64,000 nucleotides of DNA from Eutreptiella sp. 'Long Island Sound 2002' (GCA_964036045.1 OZ038381.1:100569367-100633366), one strand, 5' to 3'; shown: positions 27,807 through 40,400, counted from the stretch's first letter. The notes: generated by a model not told the origin, from the sequence alone. A program made the numbers and translations.

Positions 27807-29660
27807 ATGCCCTCTCCCATTGATGACCTAACCACCCCCCTCCTGTTGCTAAGTGGTGGGATCGGTTTGCGGGATGATCGTGTTGGGGAGTTGTTGGGGC
27901 AGTGGGCCTCATCTTCCCCGTGGGCCCACCACCAATTTTTGGTGGCCGCAAAGGTCATCAGTTCCTCGGTGCACAAGGAGGCGTGTAAGGTTGCCGTGGC
28001 ACAATATGCCCGGTGCGTTCTCACCCCCGAGGCCATGGTGGAATTGGTGCTCATCATGCGGTCCCCCAAGAATACTCTTCGGCAAGTCTCCGAGCTGATC
28101 AGCTTGCTGCAGCTCCAATATTGGTGCACGGTTACACAATTGAACCCAGACCACTATGTTGAGCTCCTGTGTACCGGCAACGCCTTCGACCTAAAGTCCC
28201 AGGAGCTGCTTACCCCTTTGCAGCTGGATCCGCCGACGTCCACCACCCATCCCTGCGCTACAGCGGTGGTGTGGCCCCTGGACTCTTGGATCCGGTACGT
28301 CTTCAGCCGACCCGCGTTGATCCGGCGGGTCTACAAGAGTTTCCCCCTCACTTTCCTTGTTCGAGGGGATCGGTACCCTGTGTCGGGCAGCTCATGGACC
28401 CAGATCACCATCTCCTTGGCGAACATGGGTTGGTTGTGCCGGTTCTTTGCCGCTGCTTGGGCACTGCGGCTGGCCAACCGCCATGACAAGCAGATGCCGA
28501 CCCTAGGAATCCTTTGGAAATGCCTGTTTGAGGTACGCAAGGCTGCAACGCAATGGTGCAATTGTTGTTCTAATGGTGTTCAAACAGAAGCGTTCTAATC
28601 GTGTTCCAGCGCTTTTTGCCTTGTTTCGTTAGAAGGTCATTAGAATGCTTCAGTTAGACCATGATTCAATCAAGTTGCACCTTTTGCGTAGCACGCCTTT
28701 CAAGGCATGATTGACGAGGGCACAGTCCACTCGGGTCCTGAATGTGATGTTGCGGCTAAGCTTCGGCTTGGTGGCGACAGGCCCTTTAGCCGGCGCATGG
28801 CAGGGTTATCCTCGGCCCCTCAAGTGGCGTCCTTCTTCAATGAGGGAGTTTTTTTTGGCACAAGGACACCGGGACGTGGAGTGGCTTGGAGGTGCGCCAC
28901 ATCATGGAATGGGATCGGGCACACCACGCATGCTTCTTGGCTGGTCGCAAGTCATTGCATTGTGCGGGTTGCAGTGTGACCCCGCTCCTTGTGATGCCCC
29001 GGCAGTGGGTGATCCCGTGCATTTTGCATTGCACCATGGCAATCGGTCGCTTGCGGCAAGACTTCATTAGGAAGGAGTCGGAGGGGTTACGCGCCGCGGA
29101 CACGATCCGCCAAGAGGGCGACCTTGCGGACCATAAGACAGGATGCTCCATCTTCCAGTCTCAATTTCCGGACGGGGAGGAGTCGAGGGCCATGTTCGAT
29201 GCATGGCTGTGCTAGCGCGCCGGCTCCGCATCTCTACCACGGCTCGGAAGTATGGTTTGGGTGTGGCCATGGGGTTACTATTGCGAGATTTGTATAGGAC
29301 AACTCACGAGAGGAACCTTGTGTATCGCGCCGTTGCCAAGGAGTATCGCCTGCAATGTTGCCCCGTCACAGCGTCAATCTACATGGTTTTTCTGGAATGA
29401 GATCGTGACTGGATGTTGCGGGGTGTTCGTCCATGGCGGTTAGCGATGTTATCAGGGGATGTGCAAAAAACCCTCAACCGGTTCGAGAAGCAGGCACACA
29501 ACGAGCATAGTGTGCTAGGTGGTGGGTCGTTTGCGAATTAGGGGCTGGCAGTCGGCAGCTTGCGGCAGCAATCAGTGAACAGGGAGACTTGCAGTGCTGG
29601 GGCAATGCTTGTGGTGGTCTTTTGTGTATTTGGACACCCATGTCCAGGTCCATGGCTGAG
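27807..29660 (+). pseudogene. Transposon D gene 1, homologue of C1 (frames broken)
   Basis: Begins MPSPIDDL at 27,807. The first exon ends at GAG|GTACGC (28,533), at the same place as in C1. The intron to about 28,706 contains D-specific motifs. Shared landmarks are ELLGQWASSSPW (the Gln is CAG where C1 has TAG), RGDRYPVSGSSWTQ (about 28,356), GGDRPFSRR (about 28,762), CILHCTMAIGRL (about 29,019), AMGLLLRDLY (about 29,269) and DVQKTLNRFEKQAHNEHS (about 29,458). Frame changes near 28,858 (a T run) and 29,200, and a degenerate end near 29,660, make this copy non-functional. Same unknown function as C1. Confidence 0.6.
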
Positions 29661-29927
29661 TGCGGGCTTTGGCTTGTCGCGCCTGTGAGGCCCTGGAGGT
29701 CAAGGTTGCACATCCGGCGCTCCACGGACCTCCTGTTTTTGTGACCAATGGCACAACCCCCAACGGGACTGAGCCAAGGAGCGTGGCAGGCCATGGTATG
29801 TCCTAGTCACGTTCTGATAAACAGTACTAATTGCGTTCTGCCGAAACCGAACGGATCGTGCGATTCCTTAGAACACTGTTAAAACCTTGTGTTAGAACGC
29901 CGTTACAACAATCGCCATTTCGTATAG

Positions 29928-31700
29928 GTCTCCACGCAACCAGCCCTAGTGGCTGTGTAGCAGCTGCAACCGGCCCCACCACAAGACCAGCCATTGCAGC
30001 CGCCGCCCCCCGACGTGCAGTAGTTGCCCCCCCCTAGCCCTAAAGCTCCTCCGCCGGAAGACCCTCCCCCGCAAGTTCATCAACCGCCACCCCCCCACCC
30101 CAAAGCGAAGAAAACGGGGAGGTTGTGCCCGAGCCCTCCCCCTCCAATGTGGAGCAATTGCGCCGCCGGCTGCAGAAGGTGACCCGCTGGCGCAGGTGGG
30201 TCAACGAGAATCCGGAGGACGCGGAGGGCAAGAGGGAGTTGGCGAAGGCAAAGAAGAAGTGGGAAAAGGAGGTGGCGCGGTGCTTGGCGCAGGGGATGCA
30301 ACCACATGAGATCCAGGGTGTGAAGGAGCAGGAAGGGAATGCGATGGAGGAGGATCCGGATGTGGAGTTGGATGCGGGGGACAAACGGCAGGAGGAGGAG
30401 CCAAAGGGGTGATGGGATGTGGTGTTGGTGGCGGATTGGGTGCAGCGATATCGGGCGAGTGAGTGGTTGGCGGGGCTGATGGGGCCGGGATAGGGCAGCT
30501 AGGGGCCTGTGCCATTGGCCCTTCAACCAAGCCGCCCTGGATGCGCCGCAGCCCCCGGGGCTGGATGAGCCCCTGTTGACTGCCCCGGAGAGCCGGAGGC
30601 ACACACTCCGATGGTGCCTCCATGAGGCCCATAGGAGATTGTCGAAGGAGGTTAAGTGGGCGTCCGAGGCTGAGCGAGCTCGGGAGCGGAAGCCGGATAG
30701 GGGGGCGGGGTTGAGGCGCGGCAAGTGGGTGTACACCTTGGGGGGGGGGAAAGAGCAAACCCTCCAAACGGTCCGTTTGTGATGTCGCGCATGTCCTAGT
30801 TCAACTTCTTAGCATGCGCGATGGTCGGGAGGGCGGGGTCGAGGAAATACCTGTTCCTTGCCCACACGTGGGGACTTTTGGGGCCGGGGAGGATGGTGAT
30901 GGCAGGCAAGGGGGGGGGGGGGGCACGGCAGCATGGGAGCCCGACTGGGATCAGATTTTATGGTGGGGGGAGTATAACCCGGATACGGCCAATAAGGGAG
31001 GCTATGGGGGGAAAGTGACGGCGATGCCTAGAGGGGGGTGAAGGAGTCGAGTATAGGGCAAAGGGCACGGAGGATGGCATGGGGCGACATGGCAACACTG
31101 CCAGCTGAGATTCTGCGTCAGCAGGATGAGACGCAGAGGAGGATCGGGAGCTAGAGGAGCAGCTGCGGATAGCAATGGGGGCCGTGGAACTGCGAGCTGA
31201 CCAGAGGACGATGGTATGTTCTAACTCTTTTCGGACAAATTTTTTCTAAAGACGTTCTAACGAAACCGAACGAACGCTCGCGCCTTTTGCCTTAGACCGC
31301 GATTCGAACACTTTGATTAGCACATGATTAAAACGTTTGCCCATTGTCACAGGTCGGCGACAGGCAGCTGAATGTTGAGCATCGGGACGGGGTCCGGGTG
31401 CTTGTTCGTCGACGTGGAGGACAAGTCACCGCCGTGCCTCTAGGGTCGCTGCGCTGCATGGTCACGCGGCATCCGCTTCAGGTCGTGGACGTTTTGGGGG
31501 CGTTGGAGATGTGTTCCAAGGGCCGGAGCACGCTGAAGGGGGGGGGGGGGGCTGGGTGGGGTTGGATGAGTGGGACTGGGATCAGCATGCAGCTGCAAAT
31601 TCGAGGGCCGAGGAGGCCCCGCACCCCAAACCCAGGGCACCGGAGCCCCCCCCCCCCCCAAGGCCAAACCCAAACAGGCGGCCCTCCTGTCGCCATCCTC
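29928..31700 (+). pseudogene. Transposon D gene 2, 5' part, homologue of C2 (interrupted by LINE)
   Basis: The exon starts after TATAG with a Gln/Pro-rich segment in which TAG codons stand next to CAG (for example GTG TAG CAG CTG CAA and GTG CAG TAG TTG). A C run shifts the frame to a charged segment (VEQLRRRLQKVTRWRRWVNE, ARCLAQGMQPHEIQG). Another exon (30,500-30,782) has TLRWCLHEAHRRLSKEVKWA. An intron at about 31,213-31,352 with D-specific motifs precedes GVRVLVRRRGGQVTAVPLGS, the match to C2. A Pro-rich linker follows and is cut by the LINE near 31,700. The 3' part resumes at about 38,960. Confidence 0.45.
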
Positions 31701-31739
31701 CTTGAGCCTGTTAGCGATGAAGATGACAAACTATCGTTT

Positions 31740-32890
31740 CTCAACCGAGCACTCGCCCTCAACTACAACCTGCCATTTGGTCGTGAAAAGCTGCAAATGG
31801 CGGACAGGTCTATCATGCACATGCGCACACATGATCGACTGGATGTCTGGATAGCAAGCAGCACAAGGGACTCCAGGAGTATGTCACCACCCCCGACGTA
31901 CAAGCTTCTGCGATTTATGACACTTGGAGGTGAAGTCGATAAAGTTGTGTTCTATGAGCCAGACGTACGGGACAACCAGTACACCATCCAGGTCCACAGG
32001 GACTTGATGAATTGTGTGTTGGGAGCTATTGGCTTGAACTGTGATGATGTCCACCTCCTTCCGGGAAAAGACCGACGGAACTGGAAGTTGTTCTTCACGG
32101 ATCTGAACGAGGAACAAGTGAATGCCGTGGTCTCGCAGTTTTGGTTCCAAGCCAAGGTTTCAGACCCAGCCTGTGGAATGGTATCGAGGGGCCGACCTGA
32201 CGAGCATGTCTGCCGTTTATGAGGTTTGGATAAAGAAGACGCTAACATGGTTGCCTATGTTATACGCCTCAGTTCTTGCAATGTTCTGGACGGTCCTTGG
32301 CGTCTTGCAATCACAATAACCGGTGAAAATCCATGTGTTGGGCCCAAGTAAACTCGTACTGGGCCTCGGAGACACTGGGCACTCACTGTTGAAGACCAGA
32401 TATCGAGAACTGGTGGCAGCCATTGGAGCTGTTTTCAAACACCCAAAGACAGCGCAATTCCTCGACCGAGACGTCGTCTCTAAGCCTGCTATCCCATCAA
32501 CGTGGAAGAAGGAGCTGGTGGGCACCGTATACATCTTGGATGTGGCGTCCTGGTGGTACCTCTCACATCTGACGGAAGCTCTTGCCCCCTTGGTGCATTG
32601 CCAATACATCGCAGACCGCGTCAGGTGGAGCGTTGGAGAAATGGAGAAATGCGCACAGCCACGCGGCTACTGACTGGGGAAAGTGCATCACAACTGGTTC
32701 GGAAGGTCTATTTGTCGGATTCTGGAATGCCCCCCATGTTTCTGATCTCAAAGGCGGACTACGAAGCGCGGAAAAAGCGCATCACAGACCGCCCCAAGAA
32801 TGCAGATGATGCCAAAACACGCATACAAGGCCTAAACACGGCAGGTGAAATTGCCAGGGCAATGGAATTGGACCACCAAGTCGACTAGGT
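31740..32890 (+). CDS. LINE ORF1-like region
   Basis: Open frames give KLLRFMTLGGEVDKVVFYEP, MNCVLGAIGLNCDDVHLLPG and, after a break near 32,222, VHWASRDTGHS-like and KKELVGTVYILDVASWWYL segments ending near 32,888. Composition and position before the endonuclease suit a LINE ORF1, but there is no visible RRM or zinc knuckle. Two frames are needed, so it is either broken or has a small intron near 32,222-32,320. Confidence 0.35.
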
Positions 32891-32971
32891 CATAAGCTAT
32901 CTCAAAAGAAAAGGAGACTTGAAGGAGGATGAGGCCTCGTCGACCACAGGAGTGGCGGTGGTGCAGAAACC

Positions 32972-35900
32972 ATGATGTCTGCACGAAGTATCCCTCTGAG
33001 CAGCACGCTGAGAGTACTATCCCAAAATGTCAATCCATTTCAAACAAAGGTAACGGTCAGAAAACGAAAGCAGACTCCGATAGTGGCCTTAGGGTCACTG
33101 CTTCGGTCCCTCGAGGTTGATTTTTTCGCCATCCAACAGCCGCACTTTGTCACAGCGGAGGACCGCTAGGCAAGCGCTCGGTGCCTGTCAAAGTATGGGT
33201 ACAGCCTGGATGGGCCACTCCACGAAGAAGGGCGAGGTGGAGTAGCACTGGCGTGGAAGACATCCAAGTGGGCATTACAGGCTATGCAGTTCCTGTCCTC
33301 CAGGGCACTGAAAGCCTCATTGTCGAGTGGTGCTCTGAGGATCACTCTAATGCTGGTGCACTTCCACCACAACCACTCACGGCGACAAGCGCAGTGGAAA
33401 GAAATCGCCAAAGAGTTGCATGGACCAAACCTAATGTTATGTGCTGATCACAATAGTTTGATACTTAAACACCGGGACGCCCTTGCGCCCCCTGAGTTCT
33501 AACATGATGCGTCTTTACGTGCCGGAGAACCAGAGGTTGCAGCCCTGGCGAAAGCGTGCCTGCATGATGTTTGGGTAGACATCCCTTGCCCAACTCTGAT
33601 GGATATCAAAGGCAAGGAGTCATTCTGTCCGACACGCTTCGCATACGGATACCCTCGGGAAGGAGAGCAACTCGATCCACAGAGACTACGCCGCATCGAC
33701 CACATCCATGCGACGTTGGAACTACTGAGCTTGGTGACAAGTGTGCATTCCATGTTTGCTGCCAACTCAGACCACAAAGCGTACCTGGCTAAATTCATGC
33801 CCCCCTCCTCTGAAACAGAGGGCACGACCTCACGAATTTACTGCATGGAAGCCATCCTCCAAGACCCAGAGGCAATGGAAGAATTGGAGACCTCCGTCAA
33901 ATCCATTACCTCGATGGGAGATCAATGGTGGGGAGATGCGTTGGGCTGCATCCAAAAAAAGGCGGTCAATTATCAAAGAGAACACAAAAACAAAAAGCAG
34001 TCGGCCGAACTCAAGGCGTTACGACTCTTGCGGGTCCCCACGAAAGAATCAGTCACGCCGGCGGTGTATCAATTCCTTTCATCGCTGGGAATAGCACCAA
34101 CCGAGGCAGCAACAGCCTACACCCTCTTTGTTGGGGTATATGAAAAGGCATAACGTGACACAAGGGGCATGGAGACGCTCTCCAACCTCAAAGGGGTAAT
34201 CGCGTCCGGGGAAACTTCATGAGACGTGACAGCGCGAAGAAACGAACTGTACTGGCCGATGAGGGAGCCGCAGGAAAGAAAGAAACTTCAACAGGTGGTG
34301 TCTCTGACAGGCACCGCCGGACGCGGGGCAAAAGCAGTGGCCCAGGAGCCGGTGGAACACTAGCACCGAGTATCCACACCAAAGGGGGCAACGGAGGAAG
34401 ACTGTGTGGCCTACCTCAAACCGTTGGGAGTGGAACAGCGGCTGCGCAAGGCACGTCGACTACTGTTCAAGCAATTTCCCCCAAAAATAGTACATGAGGG
34501 TCTCAAGCCATTGAACAGCAATAGTGCACCTTGGCTTGACGGTTTCTCATCAAATTTCTTCAAAAGATTCTCGGAGGTCTTTGTACCCCGAATGCATGAG
34601 TCACTGAAACGGTTTCTAGACACGGGGACCATGCCGGAGACATGGACGTCAAGAGTGGTGACCATGATTGCCAAGACGAAGGCAATGCCAACTCCATATT
34701 CGCTCCGACCCATCGCATTGCAAACAACACGCCAAAAGTGGCTCACCAACATCCTTCTAATTCAACTGGAGGATGTGCTGCTGCACTGCCTTCCGGCACA
34801 ACAAACTGGCTTTCTCCGTCACAGAAGCATCCTCCAGCATGTTTATGGTTTGAGGGCTCTCTGGGATGGCTTGCAGGAAGGAGCAGCACTGTCAGTGGAG
34901 TTCAAAAATGCGTTCCCCACGATGTGACACAAGATGGTGGCACTGGGTTTAGTGTGCATACCGTTCTTGTACGTCAGGCTAATATTGTATTTGCTGCGTG
35001 CACCATATCTGTACTCAGTGGGCAAAGGATACTCCCCGGGGGTCTACCACTACCTGCGCGCGGGTACGCGCCAAGGGGACCCACTCTCCCCAGCGCCATT
35101 CTCCCCGGTAGCGTCCTTTGTTATCTTCCCACTACGAGACCTCCACCAAGGAATCACCGTCATGATGTATGCGGATGACCTCATCATCTTTCTGGATGGA
35201 CGGGCCAACCCACAGTTGTTGGGAAGGATATGGAAAGTGGTGTCCTGCTTTGGACAATTATCTGGTTTGAAGGTAAACCGGAGCAAAATGGTTGCAATAG
35301 TTCGAAACTGTGGAGTACAAGCATGGGCAAAATGTTTTGGTGATATTGGAGCGGAAGTCAAAAATTTCGCCAAGTATCTCGGCATACGCTTGGGGAATAT
35401 ACGGCAACACCAAGATGACAAAGAATGGGGGTTGACAATGGAACAAGCCTTTGCACCAGCACTTCAAGAAGCCTTTCGGCGCGCGCGGGTGGTGTCCACG
35501 CTACATTTGTCGATGGATGAGCGCGCCTTCATGTTGACATCACGGATTTTACCGGTGGTGGCATGGGTATCCAAGGCATACTGTGCCCCAATCCCGGTGA
35601 TTAGGCAGCTGAAGTTAGTTTACCATGTGAACATGGGTACCAACAATTGGGGAGTCACTCTGCCAATCCTCTCCCGACTACGGCTGCAAGGGGGAGTGGC
35701 CCTGCCAGAGCCAGAATTATTTCTGATGCACCAACCAGCAGCCCCGTTTGTCAGCCTCTTGAGAGAACCCCACAAATATCCCAGCAAGTCAGTGGAGACC
35801 TTCTATGCATGGGCAACATCAATTGGGTTTACACCATCCAAAGACAACCTCCCATACATCCAGCTGCGCATGGTTCGAACAGCGCGACTATCGTTCCTGC

Positions 35901-36228
35901 GATGGTAAGCAAAGGCACACCCATATATCCAGCGGGTGGCCCCGCAAGTGGCCTCCTCAAAAGACCGAGACCAATTACCGCTATGGCACTCAGTCTGTTT
36001 CCGGAATGAGTACAATTGTTCGTACTAGAACATGACGATGATCCGAAGGGGTGTACTGACGTGGGGTCACTTCCAATCTCTTGAAGATGTGAGGCTAATG
36101 AATGCACTGCCTCGAACCTGGAAGGGGGTATACAACCAGGGCGCACGGCTCCTAAACGAAATCCCATCGAAAGAGGGGTTTGATACCCCCACGGTCCATG
36201 TTCAAAACTGGACCAGAGCGTGACTGCT
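32972..36228 (+). CDS. LINE ORF2: APE endonuclease and reverse transcriptase (internal TAR and TGA codons)
   Basis: A single frame from 32,972 carries the endonuclease (VLSQNVNPFQ, LEVDFFAIQQPHF, MLCADHNS, RRIDHIHAT) and the RT (APWLDGFSSNFFKRF, SLRPIALQTT, LSVEFKNAFPTM, AGTRQGDPLSP, YADDLIIF at about 35,168, KYLGIRLG). It nicks target DNA and copies the RNA. The frame contains TAG at 33,167, TAA at 33,500, TAA at 34,151, TGA at 34,220, TAG at 34,361, TGA at 34,925, TAA at 35,906 and TAG at 36,026, without loss of register. The seven TAR codons could be sense codons. The two TGA codons, one where RTs have a non-stop residue after AFPT-x, show that some true nonsense change has also occurred. 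Confidence 0.65.
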
Positions 36229-37694
36229 ACAGTACAGCACATGAAAGTGTCTACAAGAGGTCGGACACGGACAAGTGCCCGATTTGCGTGCAGAAGGAAT
36301 CAATCAAGCACGCCATGGTGGACCGCTCCATGTTTAAAGCGGCGGCGGCAATCATACATCACTATTTTGGCCCAGTGGCGAACGGGGACGGGGAGTTTCC
36401 AGTCCCTGATATGAGGGAGTCTGACCATTAGGAATGGTTGCTAAGCACGGACCAAGGCTGGGAAATGTGGTCGGCAAGAAGTGCCCACTGGCGATATCTA
36501 TGTGAAGTCAAGGCAGGAGCGTCACCAGTGTTCACATCATATCTGACGACGTGGCTCCACGAGCTGTGTGAATGGATTGAATACTACTCAGGAGAACGAA
36601 GGGATCAATGGAGAGGTTTGAAGCAATCACTAGAGCGACTTCAGGACGGAGTGCAGCCACGACAAGGGGACGTACGCATAAACAAGTCGTTAAGTGCGTG
36701 GTCGCAAACACATACAGAATTTTTGACACAAGACCGGAACGCCAACACGCGTAACTGGCAAGGGGGGGCAGAACCATCCCCGAAGCGCCCGAGGCAGGCA
36801 GGCCCGGGAGTGCTGCAGGGTGTGCAAGACCTGATTGCACAATTGGTGGCGAAAGGATAGACAATTGTATACACGAATGGGTCCTCAAAAAGATTGACCC
36901 ACAGGGACATGCGCAGGGCAGGTGGCTTCGGTGTATTCGCAACAGAAGATGAACAAGAACCATAAGTGCGTTTCTGCGGCTACGTACCGACACGTCACAG
37001 GCAAATAAACAACGGTGCGGAGCTCTGGGCAGCACTTCAGGCGCTAAAGGGGTTTTGGGTGCCGAAACTGGCAATCCTCACCGACTCACAGTACCTGCAA
37101 CTAGGAGCGACTGGCAGAGCACAGCAGTGGAAGTCAAAAGGGTGGACGACAACATCCGGCAAGCTTCAAGTCCACGTGCCCGTCTCGGAAACGGTGCTCC
37201 AGGAAATTGCAAAGCTAGGCAGAGAAGTCACGTGGGAAGACGTCGCAGCACATGTCAATGTGCAGGGGAATGAGGTGGCGAATGGACTGGCGATGGAAGG
37301 CATGTGCTCACGTCCACTGTGGTCCCAACAAGTCCCACAGCAATTGTCATCCGGATTGGAATCGACAGTGGGGTTAAGAGGAGCGCGTGGATCCGAATCA
37401 GAGAACACCAAAACACTGGGGTCATCCCTGGGTATGGTACCCATGGACAGTGATGAAATCACAGGAGAAGCGTCCATGGAACCAGCACCAAACGGAACAC
37501 AGTCATGCAATTCATGCAGTTCGGACAGTGAGGAAACTGGGGCAGGGTACACACAAACGGGTTGTTTGGATGAAGAAATGTCTCCACAAATAGAGTCTGA
37601 ATGGCAGTCTCTCAGCACGGATGTGAGTGACACAAGGCGACAACATAACAGGCGAAAGTGCAGGAAAAGCGGAAACCCAGGACAAGGCCGCTAA
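36180..37694 (+). CDS. LINE ORF2 C-terminal part: CPIC region and RNase H
   Basis: After a frame change near 36,200, one register continues for 1.5 kb across TAG 36,429, TAG 36,858 and TAA 36,963 with no TGA. CPICVQKESIKHAMVDRSMF (about 36,276) matches the post-RT Cys/His region of LINEs. RNase H follows with IVYTNGSS (36,867), NNGAELWAALQALKG, AILTDSQYLQL and NVQGNEVANGLA. Two positions that are normally catalytic Asp (YTDGSS and the GN-x-x-AD motif) are Asn here, so this RNase H is probably inactive. The tail is Ser/Thr/Glu-rich. Confidence 0.6.
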
Positions 37695-38559
37695 CTTCTG
37701 CGAAAGACACAAGGAGCAAGAGTCACAGCAATGCAGAAGCGCACATGACCCCCGCATCTTAACTGCCGTATCTCTACAGGTATCACACCTGCAAATGCCT
37801 GAACGCCCGAAATCGGTGTCTTGGCGCAGAGGAAACCGTTGTTGTGAGCTCCGCGTTCTGTCGCGAAGCACAGCAGCAACGAAGCCCAGCAACAGCTACA
37901 GCTGTGTACAGGCACAGACTCCGCGTCCTGTCGCGGAAGAGGTCTCTGGCCTGATTCCGCCAAGAAGGCCGTGGGAGAGGCGGGGGCCACAGCAGCCTCG
38001 ACATGGTTCATACACACAAGTCAACCCGGGCTCCAAAAAAATCAAGCCCCAGCAAGCACGCCAGCGTCTCAAGGTACAAGCACTGAACCAGCTGGACACC
38101 ATAGCGCAGGAAGAGTTGAGAGCTATCAATGCGGAGCTAAAAACTATGGCGTGGGCCCGTAATCAGCAAATCGGGCTTCGACTGGATCAACCTGACAGCA
38201 CAAGGAGGCACTGTGAAATTGTGGATAATCATGGAGCACCATTGCCGATGAAGAATCAAGACCTCTACTCGGTGAGGGTCCAAATCAACTAGACCCTGTA
38301 GACTCGGCATGTGACAAACATGCGGATTGAGTGGAGACCCAAGTGTGCTGGCACGTGGCATCCATTCCAATGGGAGGCAATCCTCTAGTGCCCAACGGCA
38401 GAGGGCCACAGAGCGGTGCCTTCCTCTGTGAGTAGAAATGGAGACTGCCAGCACGTGTGGCTAACGGGCCGAGCTGATCTAATAGGCTGTTTCAAAAAGA
38501 GCTCTTCAGGCAAACTGACCCGGTAACGGGGGACACTGTACGGTTCCTCTACATGTTGC

Positions 38560-38870
38560 TCAGCACACCGCCATGCGAACGGCGATATGCGTGAAATGAG
38601 CGAGCAAGCAGAGAGGGGGGTAAGACCAGGCACAGACTGCGGGGAGAGAGGGACAAAGAGAAAGGATGCAGAGGGTGAGGAGAACGACAAAACCCCTTGG
38701 GAGGGCCAAGAGGGCGAGAATCCGAGAGAGAGAGAGAGGGCACGACACACACAAAGAGAGAGAGAGAGTGGGCGAGACACACAGAGAGAGAGAGAGGGAA
38801 GCCCACAGAGCAAAAGGCCAGAGAGAGACAGAGAGAGAGAGACAAACACCCGCAGAGCGAGGGTTAGAGA
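38560..38870 (+). repeat. GA-rich microsatellite
   Basis: Runs of GAGAGAGAGAG interspersed with GGGCGAGACACAC over 300 bp near the 3' end of the LINE. Confidence 0.85.
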
Positions 38871-38959
38871 CTAACCAGCACTGTGGGATGGTGGTGGGTG
38901 CGAGCTGACCTAGATGCACAGATGGCCAAGGCCAAAGCACAATCAAAAGGCACCTAGTG

Positions 38960-39791
38960 TGGTGCAGAACTTGTATGCGCTGCAGTGCCGCAAGGCAAAA
39001 CGGTAAACCGAATGGTGATGACCATGCGCCTGTGACACGGGGGCGTATGCGAACCCAGTATCCGTTGCCTCATGGCCCTCTCACCCCCCATGCGTGGGAG
39101 TCCGGCGACCAGCCGGACGCCGCCATCCCGTGGCCCAAGAGGAAGAAGACCCCCCCCCCCCCCCCTCCGGCCACAACCCCCAACCCCAAACCCACCCGCG
39201 CCGCCCAGCCGGCTCCCATTCCCCCAAGGGACAAAGACCACTGTGGCAAAATCCCCCGTGGAGGGGAAGCTTGGTGGGTGCCGCGGCGGGGGGGGTCGAT
39301 GAGGAGTGGAGTGTGGGTGAGGGGCTGGTTGTGGAGACGTGGGATGATGGGTTGGGTGAGGGGAGTGGTACGTGGAGGTGGAGGAGTGGGTGAAGAAGTG
39401 GAAGGGTAAGACGAGGAAGAAGTAGGCCACGTATGCAATTGCATCGGCCTTGCTCTTCAAGGCCAAGGAGGAGGCGGAGGCCTATCTCTGTTCGTCGGGG
39501 TTGGGGAACGGGGAGGGCGGGGAGAACGGGGATGACGTGGACGACAGGGACAACGGGGATGACGGTGGGGATGTGGATGGGGACAAAGGTGGGGATGGGG
39601 GAGAGCCCCCCGCCCATAGCCCACCGACTTCGGACACAGAGTCGGGCAGCAGCGCACCAGGGGCAGGGCAGCGGCAAGGTCCAGGGCAGGGGCAAGGTCA
39701 AGGGCAGGGGCCAGGGCAGGGGCAAGGGCAGGGGAGTGGGGGTAGCCTCGGGGCGCCCAATGGGTACCCGGGTACGCAAGATTTTCCGTGA
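38960..39791 (+). pseudogene. Transposon D gene 2, 3' part
   Basis: Resumes with GDQPDAAIPWPKRKKTPPPP, a Pro-rich linker like that of C2. After several frame changes in G and C runs, EEWVKKWKGKTRKK is followed by TAG (39,423-39,425) and then ATYAIASALLFKAKEEAEAY, the match to C2's LLFPTPEEAERY. The tail is acidic and then Gly/Gln-rich with a GGGCAGGGGCAA repeat (39,655-39,740), ending at TGA 39,789-39,791. With 29,928-31,700 it made one gene before the LINE entered. Confidence 0.45.
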
Positions 39792-40176
39792 ACAAGAGGC
39801 AGCACATGTCACTCTCTTACAGTGAAAAAAAAGTACTACATGTTTTGTATTGTGTGCCTTCGCCAAATGTGTTTTAATCATGTTCTAATGAAACTGTTCT
39901 CAAGGCGTTCTAGCTGCGGCGCTCCAAAAAGCGCTAGAGCACAATTAGAACAAACCAAAGCTCCTGCCCAAAAAGTGAGAAAAATTGAGTTTTTCGAAAA
40001 AAAAGTCCCGCTGCACCTCGTAGCAACTATTTCGGGCCCTTAACCCCCCCCCCCCCCAAAAGGGAGAATCCCCGCAAGGGTACACGCGCGAACAATCGGA
40101 GTGTCCTTACTTTTCTAGGCAGAACGGTAGAACAAAAGCGAAAGACCACCATTTGGTTTCTAGCAGGTTCCTATGG

Positions 40177-40400
40177 AGGGCAGGTGAAACACAAAACGAG
40201 CCGCGAACCGCTTGTGGGGACGAATGCGTGTTCAACATCGTGATGAACCACCTTGTCTAGCCAGCAACATGCAAGGGAAGCTGAATACCCGACTGCCGTA
40301 GTAAAGCACAAAATGGAAAGTGGCGGTTCCATTGCCCGCGCCCGCACCATACTATGTACAGTTGACGACCATGCACAGGGGGGTGAGTATCAGAGCAAGT
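40177..40400 (-). repeat. Flank P, inverse copy
   Basis: Reverse complement of 2,345-2,540 (for example CATCGTGATGAACCACCTTG and CAAAATGGAAAGTGGCGG). It is the right-hand continuation of the flank P sequence interrupted by transposon D. Confidence 0.75.

Larger units (their letters stand above)
31700..38940 (+). mobile_element. LINE (APE endonuclease, RT, RNase H) nested in transposon D
   Basis: Contains, in order on the plus strand, an ORF1-like region, an APE-type endonuclease, an RT with YADD, a region with CPIC, and a tethered RNase H. It splits the Pro-rich linker of gene D2. The 3' region (38,560-38,870) is a GAGAGA-rich microsatellite. The exact ends are inferred from where D2 homology stops and resumes. 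Confidence 0.7.
27664..40176 (+). mobile_element. DNA transposon D (related to C, interrupted by a LINE)
   Basis: The ends are inverse repeats CCCTAGGAACCCGCTAGAA (27,664-27,682) and, read from the other end, CCATAGGAACCTGCTAGAA (40,158-40,176), 17 of 19 identical. Flank P continues on both sides with a 2-bp duplication AG (27,662-27,663 and 40,177-40,178). Two genes homologous to C1 and C2 lie inside on the plus strand. The second is split by a nested LINE. Non-coding parts carry repeated GTTCTAAT/ATTAGAAC motifs. The copy has more frame breaks than C and is probably inactive. Confidence 0.8.

Noticed and set aside
38954-39881. Minus-strand Pro/Leu-rich frames opposite gene D2
   Set aside because: Antisense of Gly/Gln-rich low-complexity sequence; no homology.
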